NCBI RefSeq assembly: GCF_000427445.1
Contig: NZ_KE386496.1
Location: 992,001 to 1,056,000, forward strand
DNA: 64,000 bases
DNA from: Methylocapsa acidiphila B2
Lineage (GTDB): Bacteria; Pseudomonadota; Alphaproteobacteria; Rhizobiales; Beijerinckiaceae
Direction of reading: 5' to 3'
The notes beneath the pieces were generated by a model. The model made no database searches and had not been told where the DNA came from. It saw only the letters and a program-made list of their open reading frames with translations. Each line of letters opens with the position of its first letter. Positions within the stretch are counted from its first letter, which is position 1. Position numbers and translations under genes: made by a program. This document shows, piece by piece, positions 1-11,264 of the stretch.

Positions 1-1351
1 CGATTTCGGCAGGGGTCGCGTCCGGCCGGCCATAGGCGATATTTTCGGCGATCGAGCGATGAAACAGCGCCGGATCTTGCGGGACAAGGCCGATCGCTCG
101 ACGCAAGCTCGCCTGAGTCACCCCGGCGATGTCCTGCCCGTCGATCAAAATTCGTCCGTCGTCCAGATCGTAAAGACGCTGCAACAGCTTGACGAAGGTG
201 GACTTACCGGAACCGGACGGCCCGACGAGCCCGACTTTCTCACCTGGCCGAATTTCGAGCGAAAGACGATCGAAGAGAAGCCCTGCCCCAGCGGCATAGC
301 CAAAGCTCGCCTTGTCGAAAGTGATTTCCCCACGCGACACGATGAGCGGCCTCGCGCCCGGCATGTCGTCGACATGAGGGGCCGTCTCGCAGAAGGCGGC
401 GACATCCTCCATCTCGTTCAAGGCGCGCTGCGCATTGCGGACATGCTGGCCGATGTCGCGTAGATAGCCGCGCACCAGGGCTTGAACCGAAACGAGGCTC
501 GCCATGTCGCCGGGCCCAACTTCGCCGCGCGCCCAAAGCCAAATTCCAGCGCCGAGCATCAAGACCTGCATGCCGAGCAAGACGCCGGATTGCGCTATTC
601 CCGCATAGGCGCCTCGCCGCCAGGACACGAGGGTCCGCGCCTTCCAGGCCGCCGTCAGCCCGGCGAAGCTCGCCTCCTCCCTCGGCTCGGCGGCGAAAGC
701 CTTGACCGCCGCATTGGCGGTCAGCGCATCGGCGAGAGAGGCGCTCATGCGCGAATCCAACGCTTGCGCGGCGCTGCTCGCAGGCGCGACCCAGGCGACC
801 GAAAGCCCGATGCTGACGGCGAGATAGGCGAAAATGGACAGAGTCACCAGGACGCCGAGCATGGGCCAGCGCGCGAGAAAGATCGTGCTGATCGTCAAGA
901 TCACGATGATGGCCGGCGCGAATTGAAAGACCATGGCGTCGGTGAATGTGTCGAAGGCCCACATGCCGCGCGTGATCTTGCGGACCGTCGCGCCCGCGAA
1001 GGAATTCGCGTGCCAGTCGGCGGAAAAACGTTGAACTCTGGCGAAGGCCTCGCCGACGAGCGCAGACATCGCGTCGGCCGTGAAGCGGATGATGATGAAC
1101 TCGACCGCGCTGCGCAAAATCTGGAACGCCAGAACGATGCCGAGAAGCCAAGCCAGCGCCTCGATCACGCGCCCGACGTCGCGGACCTCAGCGGCCACGG
1201 CGTCGACGAGATGGCCAGCCGCGAAGGGCGTCGCTACGTCGATCAAGGACGAGGCGATGCGCAACACGACCAGGGCCGCCAACAGCCGGGGGCTTCTGCG
1301 CCAATAACGCCAGACGAAGCGCAGGACCTGCGCGAATGCCGATGCGGACAT
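1..1351 (-). CDS. ABC exporter, fused permease and ATP-binding protein (3' end beyond window)
   Basis: An inner-membrane ABC half-transporter that runs off the left edge of the window, so about 450 residues are visible. The N-terminal part is hydrophobic and fits an ABC_membrane domain. The nucleotide-binding domain starts near residue 350, with Walker A GPSGSGKST (Lys at about residue 383) followed by a Q-loop region reading VPQDPALF. The signature motif, Walker B and the stop lie outside the window. I chose the ATG at 1351 because the translation from there (MSASAFAQVLRFVWRYWRR) looks like a normal N-terminus. No good ribosome binding site precedes it, and the frame stays open further upstream, so the start is uncertain. 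The substrate cannot be read from the sequence; lipid, drug or glucan export are all possible. Confidence 0.85.
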   Translation of the reverse strand, partial: MSASAFAQVLRFVWRYWRRSPRLLAALVVLRIASSLIDVATPFAAGHLVDAVAAEVRDVGRVIEALAWLLGIVLAFQILRSAVEFIIIRFTADAMSALVGEAFARVQRFSADWHANSFAGATVRKITRGMWAFDTFTDAMVFQFAPAIIVILTISTIFLARWPMLGVLVTLSIFAYLAVSIGLSVAWVAPASSAAQALDSRMSASLADALTANAAVKAFAAEPREEASFAGLTAAWKARTLVSWRRGAYAGIAQSGVLLGMQVLMLGAGIWLWARGEVGPGDMASLVSVQALVRGYLRDIGQHVRNAQRALNEMEDVAAFCETAPHVDDMPGARPLIVSRGEITFDKASFGYAAGAGLLFDRLSLEIRPGEKVGLVGPSGSGKSTFVKLLQRLYDLDDGRILIDGQDIAGVTQASLRRAIGLVPQDPALFHRSIAENIAYGRPDATPAEI

Positions 1352-1732
1352 GATTCTGCGCGAGGGCTCGTCGCCGCCGCGATCCCGAGACGACCTCCAT
1401 GCCGCCGCGCGTCGGACGCGCCGAAAGCGACATGAGGATGAAGATGAATGAATGGCCGGAGCGAATTCTCGCCACCGGAGCGCCAATGGCCGCGCGCGCA
1501 GGGCGCCGCTCACATTTTGTTGAGCTGGAGCATGTCACGACCGGAATTGTCGAGCAATTTTTTCGTGATCGCGCGATTGCGCAGCAATTCGGCGGCCCAT
1601 CGCGTCGCGCTGAGGCCGCGAAATGGGCGAATCAGCCCGCACGGGCTCTGTTTCGCTGATCTGCATCAACGAGTCGCTCCCTGATCGAGTCTTTCTTGAA
1701 GCGCTCAATGAGCGCGGAGTCCAGGAGGGCGC
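1352..1732. other. Intergenic region between divergent genes
   Basis: This 381-bp gap separates the leftward ABC exporter from the rightward stress-protein gene. A short perfect hairpin, AGCCCG-CA-CGGGCT, lies at 1634-1647 without a T-run. A good ribosome binding site (AGGAGGGCGC) ends directly before the stress-protein ATG. I see no RNA gene and no convincing small ORF. Confidence 0.5.
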
Positions 1733-2209
1733 ATGTTCAGAAAAATTCTCGTCCCAATCGACGCCGCCGAACCGACGCTCGCCGAGCTTGGCGTCTTTCT
1801 CGCCGCGCAATTGACGGCCCTGAGCGACGGCGCCGTCCGCATGATTCATGTGTTTCCAGAAATTCCCTATAGTTTTCAGGAATTCCTACCGCCGCACGTA
1901 GGCCCGGAGCGGGAAAAGGCCGTCGTCTCGCTCTTCGAGGATCTCGCGAAAAAGGCCAATATTCCCGAGGGCCGCTTCACACATATCCTGCGCACCGGAG
2001 CGGCCTATGACGAGGTCCTCACCGAAGCCGAGGAATGGGGCGCCGATCTCATCATCATCGGATCGCATAACCCCTCGATGAGCACTTATCTCCTGGGCTC
2101 CAACGCCCAGAAGATCGTGCGCCACGCCAACTGTTCCGTCTTGGTCGTGCGGCCGCATAAGGAACATCCGGGCGCGGTCTCCTGGCTCACGCCGCCCTTC
2201 GCCTCCTGA
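1733..2209 (+). CDS. Universal stress protein, UspA family
   Basis: A single-domain universal stress protein of 158 residues, close to the usual family length. It begins with the family's first beta strand (KILVPID). It carries the ATP-binding signature late in the domain: Gly110-Ser111-His112, then Gly122-Ser123 and a closing VLVV strand, matching the G-x2-G-x9-G-S/T pattern of the ATP-binding subclass. It is likely a cytoplasmic dimer that binds ATP and takes part in stress survival. The ATG is preceded by AGGAGGG at good spacing. It appears monocistronic; the next gene downstream is convergent. Confidence 0.9.
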   Translation: MFRKILVPIDAAEPTLAELGVFLAAQLTALSDGAVRMIHVFPEIPYSFQEFLPPHVGPEREKAVVSLFEDLAKKANIPEGRFTHILRTGAAYDEVLTEAEEWGADLIIIGSHNPSMSTYLLGSNAQKIVRHANCSVLVVRPHKEHPGAVSWLTPPFAS

Positions 2210-2279
2210 CGACCGGGGCTCACGCCGAGTTCACCGAAGCCTGCGCCGCAAAGCTGGGGCGCCTGAGCCGCGAATCTCG

Positions 2280-5200
2280 TCAAACCGACCGCGCCGACGC
2301 GCGCCTTCCGAAAATCGCCTGGACTCGGCTAGGGGCGCGAAGCGTCTGTCCTTTCAAGCTGATTGATTTCACCTGCAGGGCCCCTTTTGGCGCGAAAAGA
2401 TCGTCCGCCGCCACGATCTCCCCATGGCGCGCCTCGAGTCCCAAGATCGCATAGGCCGTCGAGAGCATGCGCGCGGCCGAGCCAGTGTACCAAGACCAAC
2501 CGCCCCGGCCCGAATAGCCGCCTCCGTCGTAAATATCGGCCGGCTGCTGATGCGGGGCGAGGCCATAGACCGCGAGCCGATCTCCCTCGGTTTTTCCAAT
2601 CGGAGAGATCTTGGTCCAGCATGTAAGGGCGCGCGCCTTGAGGCGCGCCGCGAGCGCTTGATCGCCGGCCTGCATCGCAAGCTCCGCGAGGCGCACATAG
2701 GCGTCGATCGTCCATGAGACGCCATGGGAATATTGGCCGCCATTCTCGCGCACGCCTGGCGGATAATCGGCGATCCGGCCCGGATAAGGCTCGGAACATT
2801 CATCAAATGGCGGATCGAGGAGAAGAATGCGATCCGATTTTTCGAGATGCTCGAGCCCTTGCTCAAGGGCTTGGAGCCCGCGCTCGAAATCGACTGCGCC
2901 CGAGAGGATAGGCCAGGCGGCCGTCATCGCGCTCTGCGGATCGAGGACGCGGCCCATGTCGTCGAAGGCGAGCGCATAGCGATCGCCGAGCCAAGCCTGC
3001 TCGAGCGCGCGCGCGAGCCTCTCCGCCGCGCCGGAATAGAAGCGCGCCGCCGCTTCGTCTTGCTTGCCGCGCGCGATCTCGCTGAAGCTCGTCAGCACGT
3101 CGTGAAGGAAAAATCCCATCCACACGCTCTCGCCACGCCCTTTGACGCCGATGCGGTCGATGCCGTCGTTCCAGTCGCCAGAGCCGATGAGCGGCAGGCC
3201 ATGCGCGCCCATATGGGCAAGCGAATAGGCGATGGCGCGCCGGCAATGGTCATAGACGTCGCCGCTCTCGCGTGAGGCGCGCGGCGCGATGAAAATATCC
3301 GACGCACCTTTCGGCACGGGCGGACCCTCGAGATAGGGGATATTTTCATCGAGCAGGGAGTGATCCCCCGTCGCCGCGAGATAGCGCGCGACCACATAGG
3401 GCAACCAAAGATGCGGATCGGAGGCGCGCGTCCGCTGCCCGACGCCGGTGCGTCCATCGGGCGCCGCATGCCACCATTTCAGCACGTCGCCTTCCGGAAA
3501 TTGCTGGCCCGCGTGAAGCGCGATCTGACGGCGCGCAAGAGTCGGATCCAAAAGCAGGAAAGGCAGCACGTCTTGAAGCTGGTCGCGAAAACCGGTCGCG
3601 CCGCCGCGCTGGTTCGGCCCGGTTCGTCCCCAAAGCCGCGAAGTCAAGACTTGGTAGGGAAGCCAATAATTGACGAGGCGGTCGAAGGCCGGATCATTGG
3701 TCTCAACTCGCACCACGTCGAGCCGATCTTCCCACCACGCCTTAGTCGCATGAAGCGCCGCGCGCGCGGCGACCGGATCGCGCAGATCGCTCGCAACCAT
3801 TGTCGCATGATGGCGCGAAGCCGCCTGCCCGAGCACTACGGCGACGTCGATCGCCCCATTGGCCGGCACGGTGACCACGCCAGAAAAAGCCGCGACTCGG
3901 CGCCCATCGTCCTCGCGCGATCCGTCAGCCGCGCCGGTCTCGACCATGACTGGATTTGTGAGATCGCGGCCCTTGGAGCCGATGAAGCGGGCGCGCACTG
4001 TCTCGGTCGTCGCAGCGGTCAGACTCGTCGCGGCAAAGGCCCAACCCTGCTCATAATCATTGGCGGGATTTGCGAAGAGAAGCGCCTCAGACATCTCGTC
4101 GCGAACGGCATGGATGAGCCCCTGGCTTTCGGCCGGACTCTCGGCGAGCGCGATGTCGAAATAAGGCGCGATCCGAAAATCCTTCGGCTTGCCGGTCCTA
4201 TTGCGCAAGGTCAGCATGCGCACGTCGGAGGAATCCGACGGCAGCACGAAAAAGGTCAATTCCAGCTCGGTGTCTGGTCGCGAATTGCGGAATGTGACAA
4301 AGCCTAGCCCATAGACCACCTCGTAGCGCGCATCGGCGCGCCGGAATGGAATAGAGCCGGCAGCGTCGACCTCGCCGCTCGAGAGATCGACCACATAGAT
4401 CAATTGACCCGGCAGCGAGGTCGGAACCGATTCGAAACGGAACGGCGTCAGGGCGTTCTGCCTGGCGTTGCCGGCGAAGGAATGGATTTCGCCGTCGTTT
4501 GAGACAATGGCGCCATGGCCGGTCGTGCTCGCCAAAACATGCGCCCATGGCCGAGGCGTGCGGGGCGTCAGGCGCAGTTCGTCGCCCGTCGGCGAGAAGG
4601 CGAAGGGCCAAGCGTTGGCGGACGGCCGTGGAAGCGGCTCAAGGGCGCGAAAATCCGCGCGCGCCGCCTGAAGCTCGTGCTCGTTCGGCGCGCCGACGCA
4701 CAGATGTTTCGCGAGAACGCGGGCGGCGGCAATTTCCGTTCGTGCATGGCCATTAACGAAGATGATCTCGCGGCTGCCGCCCGCCGGCAAGTCGACGGCG
4801 ATCGTGAGGCTCGCCGCAGGATCGAACGTGTAGAGCCCTCCTTGATCGTCGGGGCTGCGCCAGTGCTCGACTTGGAGGCCCTGCGGCCGTCGCAAATCGC
4901 CGGCCCCGATGAAGCGCGTGCGCGAATCCTCATAACCGAGCAGGGAAAGCCCTTCGCCCGCCCCGGCAGCATGGAAAGCGACCTCCTTGGACATTCGCCC
5001 CGACGTTCCCGCGCGCAGAAGGCGGTTTCGCGCAAAGACGGCGTTGAGCGCGCTCACGAACCATGTCTCGACATGCATTGCGTTGAAGTCGGGATCGCGC
5101 AGATAGGCGCCTGGCTCATGCAGCGCCAATTCCTGAAAGCTCGTCAGCAAAAGGCGCCGCGGCCGGCCGGAAAGCTCAGACAGACGCACCCGCCAGATCT

Positions 5201-7787
5201 CGACGCAGCCTTCCTCGGAAAGCGTGATCTCCGCCTCGGCGCGAACGCCGTCGAAACTATTGGCGATGCGCAGACGATCCGGCTTCGGCTGCTCGACGCA
5301 ATAATCCGACGCCGCCGTTCGCGTGGGCTCGTAGCCGATGCTCCAGGGCTCGTCATCGCCGTCGTCGCGCAGGTAGAAGAAGCGGCCTCGGAGCTGCAGC
5401 GGATCCGTCGGACGGCGGGTGACGTCGATCGGATGGCCGCCTCTCGCAATGCCATTGCTCACAAAGCTGTAGCCGCGGCCGTCCGAAAGAAGCTCAAGGC
5501 CCATGAAGGCGTTCGAAAGCCCGAACCTCGCCGGGCCGTCGCTCACCGCATGGGGGACGCCTGACATCGCCGGCCCCCCCGGCCCGCGTCGGCTCCATCG
5601 CCTCGCGATGACGCCCGCCGCAACGCAAGCGCCGCCGAGCGCCAAGACATAGGCGCCGGCGAGCGCGGCCACCGGGGTCCCCATCGGCGGCGCGGAGGCG
5701 CGAATGGCTTCCGCCCCGGTCCAGGCGACGTCCCATTCCGCGCCGCGTGGAATGTAGAAGGGAATGAGCAAGGGCGCCCAAGTCGCAAAGCGCCGGATCG
5801 GATCGGGGATGATCCGGGTCCGAGCCGGGTGGCCGGCGAAACGCGCCGCCGCCTCGTCCGCCCGATCTCCGCCGATGAAGGTGAGATTCACCAAGGTGGC
5901 GACGCGCAATCCCATGTGGTCGAACCAAATGGCGACCCTGAGCCAATCATAGGCGAGAAGGCCGGTGAAGACGGCGAGGCTCGAAGACCGGAAGTCTTGC
6001 GCCGGCATGGCGAGATTCGCGAAGGTTGCGGCAACGGTGCGCACGCCGCCGTCCTGATTGTACCAAGTCGGATCGGGCGCCTGGCGCAGGAAAGAATTGA
6101 TGATCGGCGCCATCCAAAGGCCCCAGCGCATCACTCGGATCGTCTGCTCGAACAGCTCCCTGAACCCCTCCATGCTGAAAAGCTTCTTCAAGGGCGAGAG
6201 ACTGCGCTGGAACAACGCCGCTAGAATAAAGAAATTCACGCTGAACAAGGACGCCGCGATTGACCAGTTGATCATGCCCGAAAGGGATTCATTGTAGAAA
6301 AGCCGGACGCCGCCGCCGGTCGCGCCGAGATCGATCGGACCCCATTTGCTGAACCAGGGATAGATGATCGAATGGCTCACAGCGCGGCCGGAGTCCGGAA
6401 AGCTCAGCGCCGCATAGGTCCAGAATTTGGCGCCGACGACGTTGAGCTGCGCGGCGTCGAAATACCAGCCCAAGGCGCCGCCGACGAGGCCGCCGAGCAA
6501 GGCCGCGAGCGCATAAATGCGCCAGGACTCCATCACGCGGCGGCCGCGAAACGCATTGGCCGCATCGAAGACGAGATCGACTCCCGCAAAGGCGATCGCC
6601 CCAACGAGAAACAGCGCCAGAAAGCGGCTCAATCCGTCTTGCTCGGGCAAGCCGCCGAGCAGCGCCAGAGCCGCGCCCAGCCCAGCGACGACGCCGCGCA
6701 AATAGGAGCGCGGATTGCGATAGCAGTCGATCAGCCGTCCGAAGAAAGGCGGCGTGCCGTCGGAGCTGCCGACGATCGTCTTCGCCAACGGGAACAAAAG
6801 CGCACCGAAGATCGCGGCGCAAAGATAAGGAGCGCTTGCGGCAAGCCGGCCGAGCGCCGGCGCGCGCATGGCCGCCGCCGCGGCGAGAAGCAGGAAGACG
6901 AAAACGCCGCCATAGATCGCGCCTTTCACGAAACCATTATTCCAATGGCGATAGGCGGTGACGAAGATTGGCGGGGATCCTTCCAGGGAGTCGATGGCGA
7001 GCCCGGTCAGAACAAAGACGATCGCCCAGAGCCCCGCCTGGGCCAGAGCGGCGGACGTGACCGCCAGCACGAATTGAGCAAGGGCGCCCGCGTCGCCGGC
7101 CGCCTGAGGCAGGTCCGCGATCGCCGGCGTCAGCACGGCATGGGCCGCCGCGACGAAAAGTAGGGCGTGCAATCGCCGGCTGCGGAAAAGGCGCCCGGAC
7201 ATAACGAGGCAAAGCGCGCCCACGAGAATTTCGACGAAAGCGAAGAGGATGACGGCCCGCGCCAAGGTCACGCTCACGTCGATGGAAGCGATCGCACCGA
7301 ATGCGAGCCATGAGCCGAGCTCTCGCATGAGCGCCGTCGAGCCGAGCGAAAGCAGGAGATTGAACAGAAGCGGCAGGATGAGAATCGATAGGCTTTCGCG
7401 AAGCGTCAAATGACGCTGGTTGCGCGCCTCTACGACGGCGGCGCTGGCGAAATAAAAGGCGCAGGCCGCCCCCGCGCCCGGCGCGGTCAGGCGCAAAAGG
7501 TCGAGCCAATGGGCCGGCAATTGCCAGATCGCGGCCGCATCGTCGCGGGAGGCGACGAAGGCGCCGATCACGCCGGCGTCGATCGCCAATTCGGAGAGCC
7601 TCGGCAGCTTCCCGGCGAAGCCCGCGTGCAAAGTCGCAAGCCCGCAAACGCCGAGCAGGACGGCGAGAAAGGCGCCGACGAGGGGCGGCGCGGCGACGCT
7701 GAAGACTACGGATGCGGCGAGGCACAGAATCCCGCCCGCGACTAGGCCTGCCGGGCGGGCCCGCTCGATGGTCATTGCCATGCTCAT
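2280..7787 (-). CDS. Giant membrane-anchored GH94/GT36-type protein related to cyclic beta-1,2-glucan synthase C-terminus
   Basis: A protein of 1835 residues. About the first 720 residues are mostly hydrophobic, with more than ten likely membrane segments. The rest is soluble: beta-sandwich regions typical of GT36/GH94 enzymes, then an alpha/alpha-barrel carrying the GH94 active-site motif GSGDWNDG near residue 1535, whose Asp is the general acid in known phosphorylases. NdvB-type cyclic glucan synthases have the same C-terminal architecture but are about 2800 residues long and begin with a GT84 glycosyltransferase region that I do not recognise here. It may trim or phosphorolyse beta-1,2-glucan, or be a glucosyltransferase of unknown specificity. 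The ATG has AGGAG seven bases upstream. The family call is firm; the reaction is inferred. Confidence 0.85.
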   Translation of the reverse strand: MSMAMTIERARPAGLVAGGILCLAASVVFSVAAPPLVGAFLAVLLGVCGLATLHAGFAGKLPRLSELAIDAGVIGAFVASRDDAAAIWQLPAHWLDLLRLTAPGAGAACAFYFASAAVVEARNQRHLTLRESLSILILPLLFNLLLSLGSTALMRELGSWLAFGAIASIDVSVTLARAVILFAFVEILVGALCLVMSGRLFRSRRLHALLFVAAAHAVLTPAIADLPQAAGDAGALAQFVLAVTSAALAQAGLWAIVFVLTGLAIDSLEGSPPIFVTAYRHWNNGFVKGAIYGGVFVFLLLAAAAAMRAPALGRLAASAPYLCAAIFGALLFPLAKTIVGSSDGTPPFFGRLIDCYRNPRSYLRGVVAGLGAALALLGGLPEQDGLSRFLALFLVGAIAFAGVDLVFDAANAFRGRRVMESWRIYALAALLGGLVGGALGWYFDAAQLNVVGAKFWTYAALSFPDSGRAVSHSIIYPWFSKWGPIDLGATGGGVRLFYNESLSGMINWSIAASLFSVNFFILAALFQRSLSPLKKLFSMEGFRELFEQTIRVMRWGLWMAPIINSFLRQAPDPTWYNQDGGVRTVAATFANLAMPAQDFRSSSLAVFTGLLAYDWLRVAIWFDHMGLRVATLVNLTFIGGDRADEAAARFAGHPARTRIIPDPIRRFATWAPLLIPFYIPRGAEWDVAWTGAEAIRASAPPMGTPVAALAGAYVLALGGACVAAGVIARRWSRRGPGGPAMSGVPHAVSDGPARFGLSNAFMGLELLSDGRGYSFVSNGIARGGHPIDVTRRPTDPLQLRGRFFYLRDDGDDEPWSIGYEPTRTAASDYCVEQPKPDRLRIANSFDGVRAEAEITLSEEGCVEIWRVRLSELSGRPRRLLLTSFQELALHEPGAYLRDPDFNAMHVETWFVSALNAVFARNRLLRAGTSGRMSKEVAFHAAGAGEGLSLLGYEDSRTRFIGAGDLRRPQGLQVEHWRSPDDQGGLYTFDPAASLTIAVDLPAGGSREIIFVNGHARTEIAAARVLAKHLCVGAPNEHELQAARADFRALEPLPRPSANAWPFAFSPTGDELRLTPRTPRPWAHVLASTTGHGAIVSNDGEIHSFAGNARQNALTPFRFESVPTSLPGQLIYVVDLSSGEVDAAGSIPFRRADARYEVVYGLGFVTFRNSRPDTELELTFFVLPSDSSDVRMLTLRNRTGKPKDFRIAPYFDIALAESPAESQGLIHAVRDEMSEALLFANPANDYEQGWAFAATSLTAATTETVRARFIGSKGRDLTNPVMVETGAADGSREDDGRRVAAFSGVVTVPANGAIDVAVVLGQAASRHHATMVASDLRDPVAARAALHATKAWWEDRLDVVRVETNDPAFDRLVNYWLPYQVLTSRLWGRTGPNQRGGATGFRDQLQDVLPFLLLDPTLARRQIALHAGQQFPEGDVLKWWHAAPDGRTGVGQRTRASDPHLWLPYVVARYLAATGDHSLLDENIPYLEGPPVPKGASDIFIAPRASRESGDVYDHCRRAIAYSLAHMGAHGLPLIGSGDWNDGIDRIGVKGRGESVWMGFFLHDVLTSFSEIARGKQDEAAARFYSGAAERLARALEQAWLGDRYALAFDDMGRVLDPQSAMTAAWPILSGAVDFERGLQALEQGLEHLEKSDRILLLDPPFDECSEPYPGRIADYPPGVRENGGQYSHGVSWTIDAYVRLAELAMQAGDQALAARLKARALTCWTKISPIGKTEGDRLAVYGLAPHQQPADIYDGGGYSGRGGWSWYTGSAARMLSTAYAILGLEARHGEIVAADDLFAPKGALQVKSISLKGQTLRAPSRVQAIFGRRASARSV

Positions 7788-7990
7788 TTGGGCGCTCCTC
7801 GATTCGCATCGATGGTATCAGATCGAAGAAGGCGAAACCGCCGAGGCTGACGCAACCCCGCGTTGACGAGATCGCCCCGCCACGGAGGAGCGACAGAGGG
7901 CCCGAAAGGAGGCGCGCAACCGGCTGTCGCCTCTTGAGCCTACGCGAGACGTCTTCGGGCGGATCTCACACAGGAAAAGGCGGCGCCTAT

Positions 7991-8728
7991 ATGGCGCTCG
8001 AGCCCCTGCGCGGGGTTGACGCGTTGCGGCGCGGAGATCAGATTCCGCTCATGAGCCGCGCGCGCGATAGCTTCGAGATCACCTGCGACATTCTTCTTCG
8101 CGCCTATTCGATCGGCCTTTTTCCCATGGCCGAAAGCGCGGACGATCCCAATCTCTTCTGGGTCGATCCCGAGTTTCGCGGCGTGTTCCCCCTCGACGGA
8201 ATGATCGTGTCGAGAAGCTTGGCCAAGGCCATCAGGTCCGACCGTTTCGAGATCAGGGTCGATCACGATTTCGACGCAGTCATCGAGGCTTGCGCGCGGG
8301 CGAACGAGGACCGCGACAAAACCTGGATCAACGCGCGGATCAAATCACTTTATCGCCAGCTTTTCGACATGGGCCATGTTCACACGGTCGAAGCCTGGAG
8401 CGAAGGCGAGCTCGCCGGCGGCCTCTATGGCGTTCGCCTCGGCGCCGCTTTTTTCGGCGAGAGCATGTTTCATCGCAAGACGGACGCCTCCAAGGTCGCG
8501 TTGATCCATCTCGCGGCGCGGCTGGCGCAGGGCGGCTTCCGCCTCCTCGACACCCAATTCATCACGCCGCATCTGGCCTCTCTCGGCGCCGTCGAGATTC
8601 CAAAGGAGGCCTATCGGCGCCGGCTCGCCGATGCGATCGCGGGACAAGCTCATTTCTGGACCTGGCCTAAGGACTATGTCGTGACCGGGCGCGAGGCGCT
8701 CGCAGCCCTGCCAAACTCAATGCGCTAG
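7991..8728 (+). CDS. aat: Leucyl/phenylalanyl-tRNA--protein transferase
   Basis: Transfers Leu or Phe from aminoacyl-tRNA to N-terminal Arg or Lys of proteins, marking them for the ClpS/ClpAP N-degron pathway in the cytoplasm. Family features in order are [38 protein letters not shown] and [14 protein letters not shown] chose the ATG at 7991 because AGGAAAAGG lies ten bases upstream, giving 245 residues. The in-frame ATG at 8051 gives 225 residues, closer to many relatives, but has no ribosome binding site. The frame remains open upstream of 7991 without family similarity. The gene converges with ccmH. Confidence 0.93.
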   Translation: MALEPLRGVDALRRGDQIPLMSRARDSFEITCDILLRAYSIGLFPMAESADDPNLFWVDPEFRGVFPLDGMIVSRSLAKAIRSDRFEIRVDHDFDAVIEACARANEDRDKTWINARIKSLYRQLFDMGHVHTVEAWSEGELAGGLYGVRLGAAFFGESMFHRKTDASKVALIHLAARLAQGGFRLLDTQFITPHLASLGAVEIPKEAYRRRLADAIAGQAHFWTWPKDYVVTGREALAALPNSMR

Positions 8729-8730
8729 AG

Positions 8731-8768
8731 CATTTTCCGAAAAGGTCGATCAACTTTCGATCGGAGCG
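8731..8768. repeat. Short dispersed-repeat-like segment after aat
   Basis: The segment GAGCATTTTCCGAAAAGG is followed by a small hairpin, CGATC-AACTTT-CGATCG. The core CGATCAACTTT, preceded by CGAAAA, occurs again at 42349-42367 ahead of the ABC protein gene. The form resembles short intergenic repeats common in Rhizobiales genomes. With two partial copies in the window the assignment is tentative. Confidence 0.3.
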
Positions 8769-8778
8769 CGCGATAGCT

Positions 8779-9267
8779 TTAGCGCGGATCGAGCGGGCGA
8801 TCCTCGTCGGCGAGCAAGCTCTCGAGCCTTGCGCGCTCGCGCGCGCTCAATGGAACGGAAGATGGAAGGCTCGGCCGCCTCCGGGCGAAAAAGACAATGG
8901 CCGCAGCGCCGCCGAGAAACGCCAGAAAAGGCCCTCCCCACAAAAGCCAGGTCGAAAGCTTGAAAGGCGGCTTCAGCAGAATGAAATCGCCATAGCGTTG
9001 GACCAGAAAGGCGCGGATCTGCGCGTCGCTGTCGCCGGCCTGGAGGCGCTCGCGCACCAGCAGGCGCAAGTCACGGGCGAGTTCGGCGTGAGACTCGTCG
9101 ATCGACTCGTTTTGGCAGACCATGCAGCGCAATTCAGCCGACAGCGCCCGCGCCCGCGCCTCGAGCCTGGCGTCGCTCATGATCTCGTCGGGCTCGACCG
9201 CCATCGCCGCCAGCGGCGCGAGCATGAACAGAAGCGCGACGATGGCCCTCAGCGAAGACATCGTCAT
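8779..9267 (-). CDS. ccmH: Cytochrome c maturation protein CcmH/CycL
   Basis: A thioredoxin-like, membrane-anchored protein of 162 residues that keeps apocytochrome c heme-binding cysteines reduced, working with CcmF in System I. It has an N-terminal signal sequence, the redox motif LRCMVCQ (Cys48, Cys51), and one membrane segment near residues 108-126. This is the short form without the TPR part, which is supplied by the separate CcmI in the same operon. The ATG overlaps the ccmF stop by 4 bp, so it is translationally coupled. It is the last gene of ccmIEFH. Confidence 0.95.
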   Translation of the reverse strand: MTMSSLRAIVALLFMLAPLAAMAVEPDEIMSDARLEARARALSAELRCMVCQNESIDESHAELARDLRLLVRERLQAGDSDAQIRAFLVQRYGDFILLKPPFKLSTWLLWGGPFLAFLGGAAAIVFFARRRPSLPSSVPLSARERARLESLLADEDRPLDPR

Positions 9268-11243
9268 TCCGCCGGTTGCGGCAGCGCCGCTACCTTGCGG
9301 GCGCGGCGGGCGACGCCAATCCTGAAGCTTCTATCGCTCAAAGAGAGCCCGCCGCCGAAGGCCATGATCAAAGCGCCGATCCAGATGAGGGCGACAAGCG
9401 GCTTCCAAAAGATGCGGGCGCTGACCGCGCCATTCTCTCCGGGGTCTGCGATGCTCACATAGACCTGGCCGAGGCCCAGCGTCGCGATCCCCGCATCCGT
9501 CCGGCTCATGCGTCGCGCGGGATAAAAACGCGTGGCCGGCTCGATCACGGCCTTCACCCGTCCGTCCGCGCTTACAATCGTCTTGCCGACGATCTCGGTA
9601 TAATTCGGGCCCGCGCGGGAAAAGAGACTATCGAGCGCCAGTTCATAGGCGCCGATCGCGACGCGACCGCCGGGCTTCATCACGAGGATCTTCTCCGCGC
9701 CCCAGCCGGTCGCCGCGAGGCCGAGCAAAGTCACGCCGAGCCCGGCATGGGCGAAAGCCGTCCCGAGCGCCTGCCGCGGCACGCCAAGCGCGCGGGAGAC
9801 GACGGTTCCGACGTTGGCGCTGCTCGCGAAAACCCGCCGGCCGAGATCCGCGAAAGAGCCGACGATCACATAGACCGCGAGCCCGGACAAAAGGACGCTG
9901 ACCACCGGGCCGCCTCGCCATGCGGCTATCGCAAGCGCGCAAACAACGCCCGCGCCGAACGCGACGGCGACGCGTTGCGCCGCCCCGATGAGGTCGCCGC
10001 GTTTCCAAGCGAGATTCTGGCCGATCGGCATCAACACGAAAAGCGGAACGAACAAAGGCGCGAAGGTCATGTTGAAGAAAGGGGCGCCGACCGAAATCTT
10101 GTCGCCGGTCAAGGCCTCGAGCGCCAGCGGATAGAGCGTGCCGACGAGGACCGTCGCGCAACAGGTGGTCAATAGGAGATTATTGATCACCAAAGCGCCT
10201 TCGCGCGAAATCGGGGCAAAAAGGCCACCCTGCTTCAGCCCGCCTGCGCGCAAGGCGAAGAGCGCGAGCGAGCCGCCAATGAAGGTCACGAGAATGGCCA
10301 GGATGAAGACGCCGCGCGTCGGATCGCTGGCGAAGGCGTGGACGGAGGTCAGGACGCCGGAACGGACAAGGAAAGTGCCGAGCAGCGACAGGGAGAAAGC
10401 GAGAATAGCGAGAAAGATCGTCCAGATCTTCAAGGCCTCGCGTTTTTCCATCACAGCCGCGCAATGCAGCAGCGCGGTCGCCGCGAGCCAAGGCATCAAA
10501 GAGGCGTTCTCGACCGGATCCCAGAACCAGAAGCCGCCCCAGCCCAAGGTGTAATAGGCCCAATAGGAGCCCATCGCGATGCCGAGCGTGAGGCAGATCC
10601 AGGCGACGAGAGTCCAAGGCCGCACGAAACGGGCGAACACCGCGTCGATGCGCCCGGTGATGAGCGCCGCCGCCGCGAAGGAATAGGTGATCGAAAGCCC
10701 GACATAGCCGAGATAGAGGAGCGGCGGATGAATGGCGAGCCCCGGATCCTGCAACAAAGGATTGAGGTCATTGCCTTCCAGCGGCGGCGCGCCGAGCCGC
10801 GCGAACGGATTGGACGTCAGCAGGATGAACAGAAGAAAAGCGCTTCCGATCCAGGACTGGACGGCGAGCACATTCGCCCGAAGGTCCTGTGGCATGGAGC
10901 CTGAAAACAGAGCGACCGCAGCGCCGAAGAGGGACAGCACCAGGACCCATAAAAGCATCGAGCCTTCATGATTGCCCCAGACGCCGGAGATTTTGTAGAT
11001 CAAGGGCTTCGCGGAATGGGAATTCTCGACGACATTGACGAGCGAAAAATCCGAAACCACATGGGCGTAGGTCAAGGCGAAAAAGGCGTAGCCGATAAGG
11101 CCGAAAATAGCGATCGACGCCGAGGGCGCCACCGCCATGAGGCGGCGGTCTCCGCTCGCCGCGCCCCATGCGGGCAGGATCGAATTGACGAGCGCCAGCG
11201 CCAAGGCCAGGACGAGCGCGTAATGGCCAGTTTCCACGATCAT
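9264..11243 (-). CDS. ccmF: Heme lyase CcmF/CycK
   Basis: Polytopic inner-membrane protein of 659 residues that joins heme from CcmE to apocytochrome c in the periplasm. It carries the tryptophan-rich WWD region as GWGGFWFWDPVENASLMPW, the WGNHEGS motif nearer the N-terminus, and many hydrophobic helices. The length is normal. It lies 21 bp after ccmE and overlaps ccmH. The order ccmI-ccmE-ccmF-ccmH equals cycHJKL of rhizobia. The ATG is unambiguous. Confidence 0.96.
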   Translation of the reverse strand: MIVETGHYALVLALALALVNSILPAWGAASGDRRLMAVAPSASIAIFGLIGYAFFALTYAHVVSDFSLVNVVENSHSAKPLIYKISGVWGNHEGSMLLWVLVLSLFGAAVALFSGSMPQDLRANVLAVQSWIGSAFLLFILLTSNPFARLGAPPLEGNDLNPLLQDPGLAIHPPLLYLGYVGLSITYSFAAAALITGRIDAVFARFVRPWTLVAWICLTLGIAMGSYWAYYTLGWGGFWFWDPVENASLMPWLAATALLHCAAVMEKREALKIWTIFLAILAFSLSLLGTFLVRSGVLTSVHAFASDPTRGVFILAILVTFIGGSLALFALRAGGLKQGGLFAPISREGALVINNLLLTTCCATVLVGTLYPLALEALTGDKISVGAPFFNMTFAPLFVPLFVLMPIGQNLAWKRGDLIGAAQRVAVAFGAGVVCALAIAAWRGGPVVSVLLSGLAVYVIVGSFADLGRRVFASSANVGTVVSRALGVPRQALGTAFAHAGLGVTLLGLAATGWGAEKILVMKPGGRVAIGAYELALDSLFSRAGPNYTEIVGKTIVSADGRVKAVIEPATRFYPARRMSRTDAGIATLGLGQVYVSIADPGENGAVSARIFWKPLVALIWIGALIMAFGGGLSLSDRSFRIGVARRARKVAALPQPAE

Positions 11244-11264
11244 CTGTTTCTCGCTTGCTGCGCG

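Noticed and set aside
482-1435. A 317-codon plus-strand open frame at the left end
   Set aside because: Antisense to the ABC exporter, whose Walker A motif reads clearly on the minus strand.
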